Source of the DNA: Glycomyces amatae
Lineage (GTDB): Bacteria; Actinomycetota; Actinomycetes; Mycobacteriales; Micromonosporaceae
DNA length: 64,000 nucleotides
Direction: 5' to 3'
Assembly: GCF_020991375.1 (NCBI RefSeq)
Contig: NZ_JAJLQZ010000007.1
Span: forward strand, 186,001 to 250,000
Positions 54,878 through 62,895 of the stretch are shown in pieces; position 1 is the first letter of the stretch; every line of letters begins with the position of its first letter. The translations under genes and the position numbers were made by a program. Below the pieces are notes generated by a model that was not told the origin of the DNA, did not search any database, and worked only from the letters and a program-made list of their open reading frames with translations.

Positions 54878-55552
54878 TCAGGACTCCCCGTCGGTCCAGG
54901 TCGGACGGACCAGGCCCGACTCGTACGCGGTCACCACCAGCTGCGCGCGGTCGCGCGCCGACAGCTTCGACATGATCCGGCTGACGTGCGTCTTCGCCGT
55001 CGCGGGCGACAGGAACAGCGTCCCGGCGATCTCGTCGTTGCTCATGCCCGTCGCCACCAGCTTGAGCACCTCGGTCTCGCGCTCGGTGAGCGCGTTCAGC
55101 CTCGAGCTCGGCTCGGGCCGGGCGACGCGCCCGGCGAACTCGCCGATGAGCCGCCGCGTGACCTTGGGGGAGATGAGCGCCTCGCCGATCGCGACCACCC
55201 GGATCGCGTGCAGGAGCTCGTCCGGGTCGGTGTCCTTGAGGAGGAATCCGCTCGCGCCCGCGCGCAGCGCCCGGTACACGTAGTCGTCCTCGTCGAACGT
55301 CGTCAGGATCACCACCTTGACGCCGTCGAGCTTCGGGTCGGCGCCGAGCCGCTCGGTCGCCTCCAGGCCGTCCATGCCGGGCATCCGGATGTCCATGAGC
55401 AGCACGTCCGGGCGGTGCCGCCGCGCCAGCTCCAGCGCCTCGCGCCCGTCGCCGGCCTCGGCGACCAGCTCGATGTCCTCCTCGTCGCCGAGGATCGAGG
55501 CGAACCCGGCCCGCACCAGCCGCTGATCGTCCACCAGCATCACGCGGATCAC
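54878..55552 (-). CDS. NarL/LuxR-family response regulator
   Basis: A 224-residue regulator. The receiver domain has D8-D9 (MLVDDQ), phospho-acceptor D54 (LLMDIRMPGMDG) and VVILTTFDEDDYVYRALRAGASGFLLKD. The DNA-binding domain is LTERETEVLKLVATGMSNDEIAGTLFLSPATAKTHVSRIMSKLSARDR. The GTG at 55552 overlaps the stop of the kinase gene by 4 bp (GTGA), so the pair is cotranslated. The MMPL transporter about 195 bp downstream is a possible target. Confidence 0.92.
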   Translation of the reverse strand: MIRVMLVDDQRLVRAGFASILGDEEDIELVAEAGDGREALELARRHRPDVLLMDIRMPGMDGLEATERLGADPKLDGVKVVILTTFDEDDYVYRALRAGASGFLLKDTDPDELLHAIRVVAIGEALISPKVTRRLIGEFAGRVARPEPSSRLNALTERETEVLKLVATGMSNDEIAGTLFLSPATAKTHVSRIMSKLSARDRAQLVVTAYESGLVRPTWTDGES

Positions 55553-56682
55553 TCGACCACCTCCAACGGCCATGTGGCCTCCACGGTGAAGCCGCCGTCG
55601 TCGAGCGGCCCCGCGTAGAAGGTACCGCCGAGCCCCTCGGCCCGCTCGCGCATCCCCATGAGGCCGTTCCCGGGAGCCTTGGCGCCCTTGGCGACCCCGT
55701 CGTCGACCACTGAGACCGCCAGTGTCGACGTCCCGGTCACCACCTTCACCTGGACGCGCTTCGCCTTGGCGTGCCGCAGCACGTTCGTCAGCGACTCCTG
55801 CACCACCCGGAACGCGGCCGCGTCCACCGTCGCCGGCAGCTCGGCCCGCCCGTCCACCCGCAGGTCGACCTCCAGGCCCGATTCGCGCGCGGCGTCCACC
55901 AGCGACGACAGCTGGTCCAGGCTCGGCCCCGGCCCGGTCGGGGCGTCCTCGCCGGGATCGCGCAGCACCCCGACCAGGGCCCGCAGCTCCCGCAGCGACA
56001 GCCGGCTCGTGTCGGCGATGACCTGGAGCGTCTCATGCGTCGCGAACCCGGGGTCGCGCCGCAGCCTGCGCAGCGCCGCCGCCGTCTGCACGTTGATGAG
56101 CGACAGGTGGTGGCCCACCGCGTCGTGCAGCTCCCGGGCGATCCGCAGCCGCTCCTCGGCCACGCTGCGCCGCTGCGTCTCGGCGAGCGCCACGGCCGTC
56201 TCGGCCCGGTACCGCCGGTGGTGCGCCACGACCGCGCCGATCGCCGGGATCGCGATGATCCAGCCGCCGAGCATGAACGTCTCGCTCGCGGTGATGTGCG
56301 CGAAGTCGGCGATGACCTCCGAGACCACGATGATCAGGAACGTGCAGGCCGCGATGATCCCCGCCGCGACCACCCGGCCCAGCGCCGCGAGCGTGTACAG
56401 CGCGATGGCGAAGCCCATGAGCGTCGGCCCGTCGATCGACGAGGCCGGGAAGTACACCAGGGTCGCCACCAGCGTCACGAGCGTCACCGTGAGCGGGAAC
56501 GAGGAGCGGAAGAACACCGCCGCGACCGACACCGCGAGCATCGCCCACGCCAGGTCCTCGTTGAGCCCCTCCGTGTCGTTCCGCTTCACGGCCCACTGGA
56601 TCAGCGTCCACGTCAGGACGATCACCGCGTTGACGGAGCCGACGATCAGGTCGACGGCGCGCACGGAGTAGCGGTTCAGCAC
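55549..56682 (-). CDS. Two-component sensor histidine kinase
   Basis: A 377-residue kinase from GTG 56682. Five or six membrane helices occupy residues 12-155. The HisKA_3 motif has H186 (IARELHDAVGHHLSLINVQ), and the GHKL domain has FRVVQESLTNVLRHAKAK and GNGLMGMRERAEGLGG. The build is that of DesK/LiaS-type kinases without an extracellular sensor domain, which often sense the membrane itself. The -10-like TAGGCT (minus strand, 56690-56695) ends 7 nt before the GTG, so the transcript is probably leaderless. Confidence 0.92.
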   Translation of the reverse strand: MLNRYSVRAVDLIVGSVNAVIVLTWTLIQWAVKRNDTEGLNEDLAWAMLAVSVAAVFFRSSFPLTVTLVTLVATLVYFPASSIDGPTLMGFAIALYTLAALGRVVAAGIIAACTFLIIVVSEVIADFAHITASETFMLGGWIIAIPAIGAVVAHHRRYRAETAVALAETQRRSVAEERLRIARELHDAVGHHLSLINVQTAAALRRLRRDPGFATHETLQVIADTSRLSLRELRALVGVLRDPGEDAPTGPGPSLDQLSSLVDAARESGLEVDLRVDGRAELPATVDAAAFRVVQESLTNVLRHAKAKRVQVKVVTGTSTLAVSVVDDGVAKGAKAPGNGLMGMRERAEGLGGTFYAGPLDDGGFTVEATWPLEVVE

Positions 56683-56735
56683 GCCTCCCAGCCTAGGCAG
56701 GAGCGCCCGGCCGCGGCCGGGCGCTCCTCGGTCCG

Positions 56736-59066
56736 CTACTTCGTCAGGCCGGCCCGGCGCAGCGCCTCGGCCATCGCGCTCTGCGGCGCGGCCTGCTGCC
56801 CGCCGCGCTGGCGCGGCTGCTGACGGCCGCCGTTCCCCTTGCCGCCCTTGCCGCCGCCTTGCTGCTGCCCACCGCGTCGGCCTCCACCGGCCTCGGGCTC
56901 GTCCTCCAGCCGCATCGTCAGCGAGATCCGCTGCCGCTGCAAATCGACGCTCAGCACCTTCACCTTGACGACGTCGCCGGGCTTGACGATCTCGCGCGGG
57001 TCCTCGACGTAGCGGTTCGCCAGCGCCGAGATGTGCACCAGGCCGTCCTGGTGGACGCCGATGTCGACGAACGCGCCGAAGGCCGCGACGTTCGTCACGG
57101 CCCCTTCGAGGAGCATCCCCGGTTCGAGGTCGGCGACCTTCTCGACGCCCTCCTTGAACGCGGCGGCCTTGAACTCGGGCCGCGGGTCGCGGCCGGGCTT
57201 CTCCAGCTCGGCGATGATGTCGGTGACCGTCGGCACGCCGAAGCGCTCGTCGGCGAAGTCGCCCGGCCTGAGCCTGCGGAGCGTCTTCGCGTCCCCGACG
57301 ATCCCGCCCACCGTGGCCCCGGTGGCCGCGAGGATCCGCTCTACGACCGGGTACGCCTCGGGGTGGACCGCGGAGGCGTCGAGCGGGTTGGCCCCGCCCG
57401 GCACCCGGAGGAACCCGGCGGCCTGCTCGAACGCCTTGGGGCCCAAGCGGGGCACGCCGAGCAGCGCCTTGCGGTCGGCGAAGCGGCCGTGCTCGTCGCG
57501 GTAGGCGACGATGTTCGCGGCGACGCTCTCGGAGAGCCCGGAGACCTGCGACAGGAGCGGCGCCGAGGCGGTGTTGAGGTCCACGCCGACGGCGTTCACG
57601 GCGTCCTCGACGACCGCCTCGAGCGAGCGGGTGAGCTTGGACTCGGTGAGGTCGTGCTGGTACTGGCCGACGCCGATGTGCTTGGGCTCGATCTTGACCA
57701 GCTCGGCCAGCGGGTCCTGGAGGCGGCGCGCGATGGAGACGGCCCCGCGCAGGGACACGTCCATGCCCGGGAGCTCCTTGGTGGCGTAGGCGGACGCCGA
57801 GTAGATCGACGCGCCGGCCTCGGAGACGACGATCTTCGACAGCTCGGCGGTGCCCGCGAACGCCTTGACGAGGTCGGCGGCGAGCCGGTCGGTCTCGCGG
57901 GAGGCGGTGCCGTTGCCGATGGCGACGAGCTGCACGCCGTGCTTCTTGACGAGCGCGCCGAGCACCGCCAGCGCGTCGTCCCAGCGGTTCTGCGGCTGGT
58001 GCGGGTAGATCGCGGTGGCGTCGAGCACCTTCCCGGTCGCGTCCACGACGGCGACCTTGACGCCGGTGCGGTACCCCGGGTCCAGGCCGAGGACGGCCTT
58101 CGGGCCGGCGGGGGCCGCGAGCAGGAGGTCCTTCAGGTTCGCCGCGAAGACCTTCACGGCCTCGTCCTCGGCGAGCTGCCACAGCCGCATCCGCAGGTCC
58201 ACGCCGAGCTTGACGAGGATGCGGGTGCGCCAGGCCCACGAGACGGTCTTGGCCAGCCACGCGTCGGCGGGCCGCCCGGCGTCGCGGACGCCGAACTTGG
58301 CGGCGATCACGTCCTCGCAGTCGGCCCCGTCGGCCTCGGTCTCGCCCGGCTCCAGCGCGAGCGAGAGCGCCTCCTCCTTCTCGCCGCGGAACAGCGCGAG
58401 CACCCGGTGCGAGGGGAGCGTGGTGAACGTCTCGGCGAAGTCGAAGTAGTCGGAGAACTTCGCGCCCTTCTCCTCGGCGCCGTCGCGGACCCTGGAGACG
58501 ATCCTGCCCTTGCGCCACATGCGTTCGCGCAGGTCGCCGATGAGGTCGGCGTCCTCGGAGAACCGCTCGGTGAGGATCGCGCGCGCCCCCGCGAGGGCGG
58601 CGGCCGCGTCGGCCACGTCCTTCTCGGGGTCCAGGTACGCCGCCGCGGCGGTCTCCGGGTCCTGTGAGGGATCACTCAGCAGGAGGTCGGCGAGCGGCTC
58701 CAGGCCGGCCTCGCGGGCGATCTGGGCCTTGGTGCGGCGCTTGACCTTGAACGGCGCGTAGAGGTCCTCGAGCCGGGCCTTGGTGTCGGCGGCGTCGATC
58801 TGCGCGGTGAGCTCCGGGGTGAGCTTCCCCTGCTCGCCGATGGATTCGAGCACGGCCTTGCGGCGGGCCTCCAGTTCCCGCAGGTACCCGAGGCGCTCCT
58901 CGAGGGCGCGCAGCTGCTCGTCGGAGAGGCCCTCGGTGGCCTCCTTGCGGTATCGGGCGATGAAGGGGACGGTGGAGCCGTCGTCCAGGAGCGCGACGGC
59001 CGCGCGGACTTGATGGGAGCCGACCGAGAGTTCTTCGGCGATGCGTTGATCGATAGCTTGAGCCAC
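56736..59066 (-). CDS. tex: Tex-family RNA-binding transcription factor
   Basis: A 776-residue Tex protein. In order it has the N-terminal helical domain (VPFIARYRKEATEGLSDEQLRALEERL), a YqgF-like RNase H fold (VLGLDPGYRTGVKVAVVDATGKVL), tandem helix-hairpin-helix repeats (LNTASAPLLSQVSGLSESVAANIV) and a C-terminal S1 RNA-binding domain (GMLLEGAVTNVAAFGAFVDIGVHQDGLVHIS). A Gly/Gln/Arg-rich tail follows, as in other actinomycetes. It is associated with RNA polymerase and affects transcription and stress tolerance. The start is taken as GTG 59066 (VAQAIDQRIAEEL), 6 nt after the -10-like CAGAAT; the upstream frame to 59228 is not conserved-looking. Confidence 0.94.
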   Translation of the reverse strand: MAQAIDQRIAEELSVGSHQVRAAVALLDDGSTVPFIARYRKEATEGLSDEQLRALEERLGYLRELEARRKAVLESIGEQGKLTPELTAQIDAADTKARLEDLYAPFKVKRRTKAQIAREAGLEPLADLLLSDPSQDPETAAAAYLDPEKDVADAAAALAGARAILTERFSEDADLIGDLRERMWRKGRIVSRVRDGAEEKGAKFSDYFDFAETFTTLPSHRVLALFRGEKEEALSLALEPGETEADGADCEDVIAAKFGVRDAGRPADAWLAKTVSWAWRTRILVKLGVDLRMRLWQLAEDEAVKVFAANLKDLLLAAPAGPKAVLGLDPGYRTGVKVAVVDATGKVLDATAIYPHQPQNRWDDALAVLGALVKKHGVQLVAIGNGTASRETDRLAADLVKAFAGTAELSKIVVSEAGASIYSASAYATKELPGMDVSLRGAVSIARRLQDPLAELVKIEPKHIGVGQYQHDLTESKLTRSLEAVVEDAVNAVGVDLNTASAPLLSQVSGLSESVAANIVAYRDEHGRFADRKALLGVPRLGPKAFEQAAGFLRVPGGANPLDASAVHPEAYPVVERILAATGATVGGIVGDAKTLRRLRPGDFADERFGVPTVTDIIAELEKPGRDPRPEFKAAAFKEGVEKVADLEPGMLLEGAVTNVAAFGAFVDIGVHQDGLVHISALANRYVEDPREIVKPGDVVKVKVLSVDLQRQRISLTMRLEDEPEAGGGRRGGQQQGGGKGGKGNGGRQQPRQRGGQQAAPQSAMAEALRRAGLTK

Positions 59067-59198
59067 GGGAGGATTCTGCCAGAGCGCTGCGACAACATGG
59101 CCCCAAGCCGGTAGCCCCCACCCCCCGGTGGACGCTTGGTTCGGCATTGGGTAAAGTTCTATCCCGTCGCCAGGGAATGAAAAACCCCTGGAAGACAT

Positions 59199-59271
59199 GC
59201 GGACGTAGCGCAGTTGGTAGCGCGACACCTTGCCAAGGTGTAGGTCGCCGGTTCGATCCCGGTCGTCCGCT
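59199..59271 (+). tRNA. tRNA-Gly (anticodon GCC)
   Basis: Acceptor GCGGACG pairs with CGTCCGC. The anticodon loop CTTGCCAA closed by ACACC/GGTGT reads GCC, and the T-arm is CCGGTTCGATCCCGG. The discriminator is T, and no CCA is encoded. It is the first of a Gly-Val-Cys cluster. Confidence 0.96.
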
Positions 59272-59295
59272 CGGAGCTCGAAAGAGCGCCTTCCC

Positions 59296-59367
59296 GGACG
59301 ATTAGCTCAGCGGGAGAGCACTCCCCTGACACGGGAGAGGTCACTGGTTCAATCCCAGTATCGTCCA
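59296..59367 (+). tRNA. tRNA-Val (anticodon GAC)
   Basis: Acceptor GGACGAT pairs with ATCGTCC. The anticodon loop CTGACAC between CTCCC and GGGAG reads GAC (codon GUC), and the T-loop is GGTTCAATCC. The discriminator is A and CC follows, but the third base is G, so a full CCA is not encoded. Confidence 0.95.
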
Positions 59368-59378
59368 CCGCAGTGAGG

Positions 59379-59405
59379 GCCCAGGCTCACAAGGCCTGGG
59401 CTTTT
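59379..59405 (+). terminator. Intrinsic terminator between tRNA-Val and tRNA-Cys
   Basis: GCCCAGGC (59379-59386) and GCCTGGGC (59394-59401) form an 8-bp stem followed by TTTT. It ends the Gly-Val tRNA transcript, so tRNA-Cys needs its own promoter or read-through. Confidence 0.85.
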
Positions 59406-59415
59406 CTCGCATCAT

Positions 59416-59489
59416 GGTGGGTTGGCCGAGTGGTTAGGCAGCGGCCTGCAAAGCCGTCCACACGGGTTCGACTCCCGTACCCACCTCCA
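59416..59489 (+). tRNA. tRNA-Cys (anticodon GCA)
   Basis: Acceptor GGTGGGT pairs with ACCCACC. The anticodon loop CTGCAAA closed by GCGGC/GCCGT reads GCA, and the T-loop is GGTTCGACTCC. The discriminator T (59486) is followed by an encoded CCA (59487-59489). Confidence 0.96.
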
Positions 59490-59507
59490 TCGATATGTCA
59501 GAGGATC

Positions 59508-59531
59508 AGAGCCCGGGCGACCGGGCTCTTT
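59508..59531 (+). terminator. Terminator after tRNA-Cys
   Basis: AGAGCCCGG (59508-59516), loop GCGA, CCGGGCTCT (59521-59529), then a short T run. Perfect 9-bp stem, 19 bp after the tRNA. Confidence 0.8.
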
Positions 59532-59847
59532 CCGCACCCACGCAAGCTTCGTCCGGTCCGTGAGGCGCAGGGTCTTGTAGGTTTCAGGCTGCCACGACGA
59601 ACGCCCAGCTCAGCAGACATGTCACCTGATCGGTGAAGATTGATTCAGGTCTCTCGGGTGCCAGCTCTCTTCCAGCGCGGCACTGGCGCCCCCGGACGCA
59701 GGTGAGACCTCACCCCATTGAACTGCGAAAATGCGAGATCGATCGGCCAAAACGCCCATACCTGCGCAGACCGGGTACGCCGGGACGCCCGCGGCGAACC
59801 GGCTGCGGCAGCGCGACGACATCCAGGGCTGTTGGCGCATTGCGGTG
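59532..59847. other. Gene-free stretch between the tRNA cluster and the copper ATPase
   Basis: About 315 bp with somewhat lower GC than its surroundings and no convincing coding frame. The only structures seen are a short inverted repeat (GGTGAG-AC-CTCACC, 59701-59714) and TCACC-TGATC-GGTGA near 59625. The position beside tRNA genes is where integrative elements often leave remnants, but no integrase or att duplication was found. Confidence 0.3.
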
Positions 59848-59878
59848 AGGGCCGCAGACCGTCGCGGTCTGCGGCCCT
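59848..59878 (-). terminator. Terminator of the copper ATPase gene
   Basis: AGGGCCGCAGACCG (59848-59861) and its complement (59865-59878) make a 14-bp stem with loop TCG, 7 bp beyond the ATPase stop codon on the minus strand. The formation is strong on either strand. Confidence 0.75.
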
Positions 59879-59885
59879 TCGCCTT

Positions 59886-62090
59886 CTAGGATTCCGGTGT
59901 CAGCCGGACGCGGCGCAGGAGTTGCGCGTTGAGGGCGACCACGATGGTGGAGGCGGACATCAGCACGGCGCCGACCGCCGGACTCAGCGTGAACCCGGCC
60001 CAGGCGAGCGCACCGGCCGCGAGCGGGATCGCGACGATGTTGTAACCCGCGGCCCAGCCGAGGTTCTCGATCATCTTGCGGTAGCTCGCCTTCGAGAGGC
60101 GCCGGACGCCGCCGACGCCGCGCGGGTCCGAGGAGGCCAGGACCACCCCGGCGGACTCGATCGCCACGTCGGTGCCCGCGCCGATCGCGATGCCGACGTC
60201 GGCCCGCGCGAGCGCGGGTGCGTCGTTGACGCCGTCGCCCACCATGGCGACCCGCAGTCCGCGGGCCTGGAGATCGGCGACGGCCTGGTCCTTGTCGGCG
60301 GGTAGCACCTCGGCGAAGACCTCGTCGTCTTCGGTGAAGCCGAGATCGGCGGCGACGGCCTCGGCGACCGCGCGGGCGTCGCCGGTGATCATCGCGATCT
60401 TCTGCACGCCTTGGGCCCGCAGGTCGGCGATGGCCTGCTCCGCCTCGGACCGGACCTCGTCCTCCAGCGCGATCGCACCGAGCACCTTTGCCTCGCCTTC
60501 GAGGGCGATGAGGTGGAGGACGGTGGCGCCGCGCCCCGACCAGGCGTCGATGTCGCCCTCCAGCTCGCTCGGCGGCGCGACGCCGAGTTCGCGCAGCAGG
60601 GCCGGCCCGCCCACCGCGTAGCGGTGGCCGTCGACGGCGGCCTCGACGCCCTTGCCGGTGCGGGAGCGGAAGTCGGTGGCGTGCGCGCCTTCACCGTGCT
60701 CGTGGCCGTGGTGGGCGACGATCGCCCGAGCCAGCGGGTGCTCGGAGTCGGACTCGACCGCCGCGGCCAGGCGCAGCACCTCGTCGCCGTCGACGCCTTC
60801 GGCTCCACTGACGCCGGCGACGGTGTGCTCGCCCTTGGTCAGCGTGCCGGTCTTGTCGAACAGGACGGCGTCCACAGTGCGCATCCGCTCGATGGCGAGC
60901 CGGTCCTTCACCAGGATGCCCGCCTTGGCCGAGACCGCCGTGGTGATCGAGATGACCAGCGGGATGGCCAGGCCGAGCGCGTGGGGGCAGGCGATGACCA
61001 GCACGGTCACCGTCCGGACGACGGCCGAGGCGGTGTCGCCGAGGAGCGACCAGACCGCGAAGGTGACCACGGCGGCGGCCATGGCGACGTAGAACAGCAT
61101 GGCAGCGAACCGGTCGGCCAGGACCTGGCCCCTGCCTCGAGACTGCTGCGCCTGGGAGACGAGGCGCTGGATGCCCGCGAGGGCGGTGTCGTCGCCGACC
61201 GCGTCGATGCGCACCCGGATCGCGGAGTCGGTCGCGACCGTGCCCGCCACGACCCGCTCACCTGGTTCCTTCGGCACGGGCCGGGACTCGCCGGTGATCA
61301 TCGACTCGTCCATCTCCGCGGCGCCGTCGGTGATCTCGCCGTCGGCGGGGACGCGGGAGCCGGAGCGGACCAGCGCCGTGTCGCCGACCGCGAGGGCGCT
61401 CGCGGGGACGGTCTCGGTGGAGCCGTCGGCGCGGACGCGCTCGGCCTCGTCGGGCAGCAGCGCCGCGAGGGCGGCGAGGGCCCCTCGGGCCTGGCCGATG
61501 GCCTTCATCTCCTGCCAGTGGCCGAGGAGCATGATCGCGACCAGCGCGCCCAGCTCCCACCAGAAGTCGAGGTCGAACACCCCGAACGCGGTCGCCAGCG
61601 ACGCCGCGAAGGCGACGGTGATCGCGGTGGCGATCAGGAGCATCATGCCCGGGGCGCGGTCCCGGATCTCGCGGACGCCGCCGACGAGGAAGGGCCAGCC
61701 GCCGTAGAAGAACACGAACGTGCCCAGTACAGGCCGGACGAGGTCGATGCCGGGGAAGTCCAGTGTGTACCCGAACCAGTCCATGACCATGTGACTGGTG
61801 GCGACCAGGGGGATCGTCAGGACCAGGGTGAGCCAGAACTTGCGGCGGAACGCCTCCGGGTCGTGCCCGGCGTGCTTGTCATGACCACCGTGGTCTTCAT
61901 GTGCGTCGTGGCCGCCGTGCGCTCTCTCCGCGCCGTGGGCTCGACCTGAGGGTTCTGCGTTGGCGGCGGCCGCGCCGTGTCCGGCGTGGTCCGTGTGTTC
62001 GTCATGAGCGGGGGCGCCGCTGTGGCCGCCGTGGTCGTGGTGGTGCTCGTGGCGCCTCGCGTCGTCACCGTGGGCGTGGTGGCCGCTCAT
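59886..62090 (-). CDS. copB: Copper-translocating P1B-type ATPase (CPH, CopB-like)
   Basis: A 734-residue heavy-metal pump. The N-terminus (residues 1-85) is strongly His-rich (repeated HEHHHDHGGH-type stretches) in place of CxxC metal domains. The membrane metal site is CPH (C368, IACPHALGLA), the signature of the CopB/P1B-3 group, which exports Cu2+ or Cu+. Also present are the TGES-like loop MITGESRPVPKEPGE, the phosphorylation site DKTGTLTKGEH, and MVGDGVNDAPAL. The ATG at 62090 has AAGGAG 8 nt upstream. A CsoR-type operator lies in its promoter. No copper chaperone gene is adjacent. Confidence 0.92.
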   Translation of the reverse strand: MSGHHAHGDDARRHEHHHDHGGHSGAPAHDEHTDHAGHGAAAANAEPSGRAHGAERAHGGHDAHEDHGGHDKHAGHDPEAFRRKFWLTLVLTIPLVATSHMVMDWFGYTLDFPGIDLVRPVLGTFVFFYGGWPFLVGGVREIRDRAPGMMLLIATAITVAFAASLATAFGVFDLDFWWELGALVAIMLLGHWQEMKAIGQARGALAALAALLPDEAERVRADGSTETVPASALAVGDTALVRSGSRVPADGEITDGAAEMDESMITGESRPVPKEPGERVVAGTVATDSAIRVRIDAVGDDTALAGIQRLVSQAQQSRGRGQVLADRFAAMLFYVAMAAAVVTFAVWSLLGDTASAVVRTVTVLVIACPHALGLAIPLVISITTAVSAKAGILVKDRLAIERMRTVDAVLFDKTGTLTKGEHTVAGVSGAEGVDGDEVLRLAAAVESDSEHPLARAIVAHHGHEHGEGAHATDFRSRTGKGVEAAVDGHRYAVGGPALLRELGVAPPSELEGDIDAWSGRGATVLHLIALEGEAKVLGAIALEDEVRSEAEQAIADLRAQGVQKIAMITGDARAVAEAVAADLGFTEDDEVFAEVLPADKDQAVADLQARGLRVAMVGDGVNDAPALARADVGIAIGAGTDVAIESAGVVLASSDPRGVGGVRRLSKASYRKMIENLGWAAGYNIVAIPLAAGALAWAGFTLSPAVGAVLMSASTIVVALNAQLLRRVRLTPES

Positions 62091-62127
62091 CGGAGGCTCC
62101 TTCCATATCGTTGGCCGTCGCAATGAC

Positions 62128-62155
62128 CATATACCCCTGGGGGGTATGTGGGCAA
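62128..62155 (-). promoter_or_regulatory. CsoR-type copper operator and promoter
   Basis: ATACCCC-TGG-GGGGTAT (62131-62147) matches the GC-tract palindrome bound by copper-sensing CsoR repressors. On the minus strand it lies between -35 TTGCCC (62150-62155) and -10 TATATG (62128-62133), 16 bp apart, so bound CsoR would block transcription until copper is present. No csoR gene is in the window. Confidence 0.85.
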
Positions 62156-62385
62156 GCGGATCCAACGCCGTCGTCCGCTCCGGTATTCCCCGCCGCGCTC
62201 GAATGGAACGAGCAGTCGGTCCTCGCTGAGCGAACTGGTCGCAGTCCCCAGGTCTCCGCGGTGCGGGCCGGTGACCACCGGCCCGCGCCGCGGGGCGGAG
62301 GGCTGCAACCGGGCTTGGAGTTCCCGCGGCGTCGCGATCTCGGCGGTCCGCGTCTCGATGATCGTGCGATCGGCTGCGGCAAGGC

Positions 62386-62499
62386 ATGCGCATCGGCGAC
62401 GGCCTGATCGCGCACGCCCCGAACTCCCGCATCGTCGTCAAGGTCGTCGAGCTCGACCACGGCAACGTCTGGTGCGGCGCGACCACCGTCCTCCGCTAG
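62386..62499 (+). CDS. Small open frame, possible gene remnant
   Basis: A 37-codon frame starting MRIGDGLIAHAPNSRIVVKV and ending in a TAG at 62497. It has good actinomycete codon bias and a plausible beta-strand pattern, but no ribosome-binding site and no recognised family. It may be the 3' end of a gene whose start was lost, or chance. The rest of the 62091-62517 gap holds only the CsoR promoter. Confidence 0.25.
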   Translation: MRIGDGLIAHAPNSRIVVKVVELDHGNVWCGATTVLR

Positions 62500-62517
62500 G
62501 ACACTGACACGTCTTTC

Positions 62518-62838
62518 TCAGCGCCTGGTCGTGCTCGCGTGGCCGAAGGCCTCCTCGATGAGGGGCCTGAGGTGGGCGTCGGCGACGGAGTAGTAGACGA
62601 AGGTGCCTTCGCGGCGGGTGGTGACCAGTCCGGCCAGGCGCAGTTTCGCGAGGTGCTGGCTGACGGCGGTGGGGCGGGCGCCGGTGAGGTCGGCGAGGCA
62701 GGCGACGTTCTCCTCGCCCTGGAGCAGCGCCCACATGAGTTTGAGGCGGGTGGGGTCGGCGAGCATCCGCAGTGCGTCGGCGGCGGCCTTGACCTGGTCG
62801 TCGTCGGGCATCGTGAAGTCCGGGATGCTCTCGTGCAT
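62518..62838 (-). CDS. ArsR/SmtB-family metal-sensing repressor
   Basis: A 106-residue ArsR-type winged-helix protein. The recognition region is CLADLTGARPTAVSQHLAKLRLAGLVTTRREGTFVYYSV. The last helix reads ADAHLRPLIEEAFGHAST: Asp-x-His, then 10 residues, then His, the alpha-5 site of Zn/Ni/Co sensors such as SmtB and NmtR, with the final ligand replaced by Thr. It is divergent from a P1B-4 ATPase, with a palindrome between. The ATG at 62838 follows TAAGCT by 7 nt, consistent with a leaderless mRNA. Confidence 0.88.
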   Translation of the reverse strand: MHESIPDFTMPDDDQVKAAADALRMLADPTRLKLMWALLQGEENVACLADLTGARPTAVSQHLAKLRLAGLVTTRREGTFVYYSVADAHLRPLIEEAFGHASTTRR

Positions 62839-62858
62839 GGGGCCGAGCTTACCCTGGC

Positions 62859-62888
62859 TTGATACCTTCGCAATTGCGAAGATACGAT
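62859..62888 (+). promoter_or_regulatory. ArsR operator in the P1B-4 ATPase promoter
   Basis: CTTCGCAATTGCGAAG (62866-62881) is a perfect 16-bp palindrome inside an 18-bp spacer between TTGATA (62859-62864) and TACGAT (62883-62888). Transcription should start near 62896, at an ATG. The reverse-strand promoter for the ArsR gene overlaps it, so one bound dimer could silence both. Confidence 0.8.
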
Positions 62889-62895
62889 CATGCGC

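Noticed and set aside
59373-59636. Open frame over the terminator and tRNA-Cys
   Set aside because: It reads through a tRNA gene and two hairpins and has no coding character.
59199-59885. Integrative element or prophage at the tRNA cluster
   Set aside because: tRNA genes are common integration sites, but no integrase, repeat of a tRNA 3' end or phage-like gene is visible in the 315 bp that follow.
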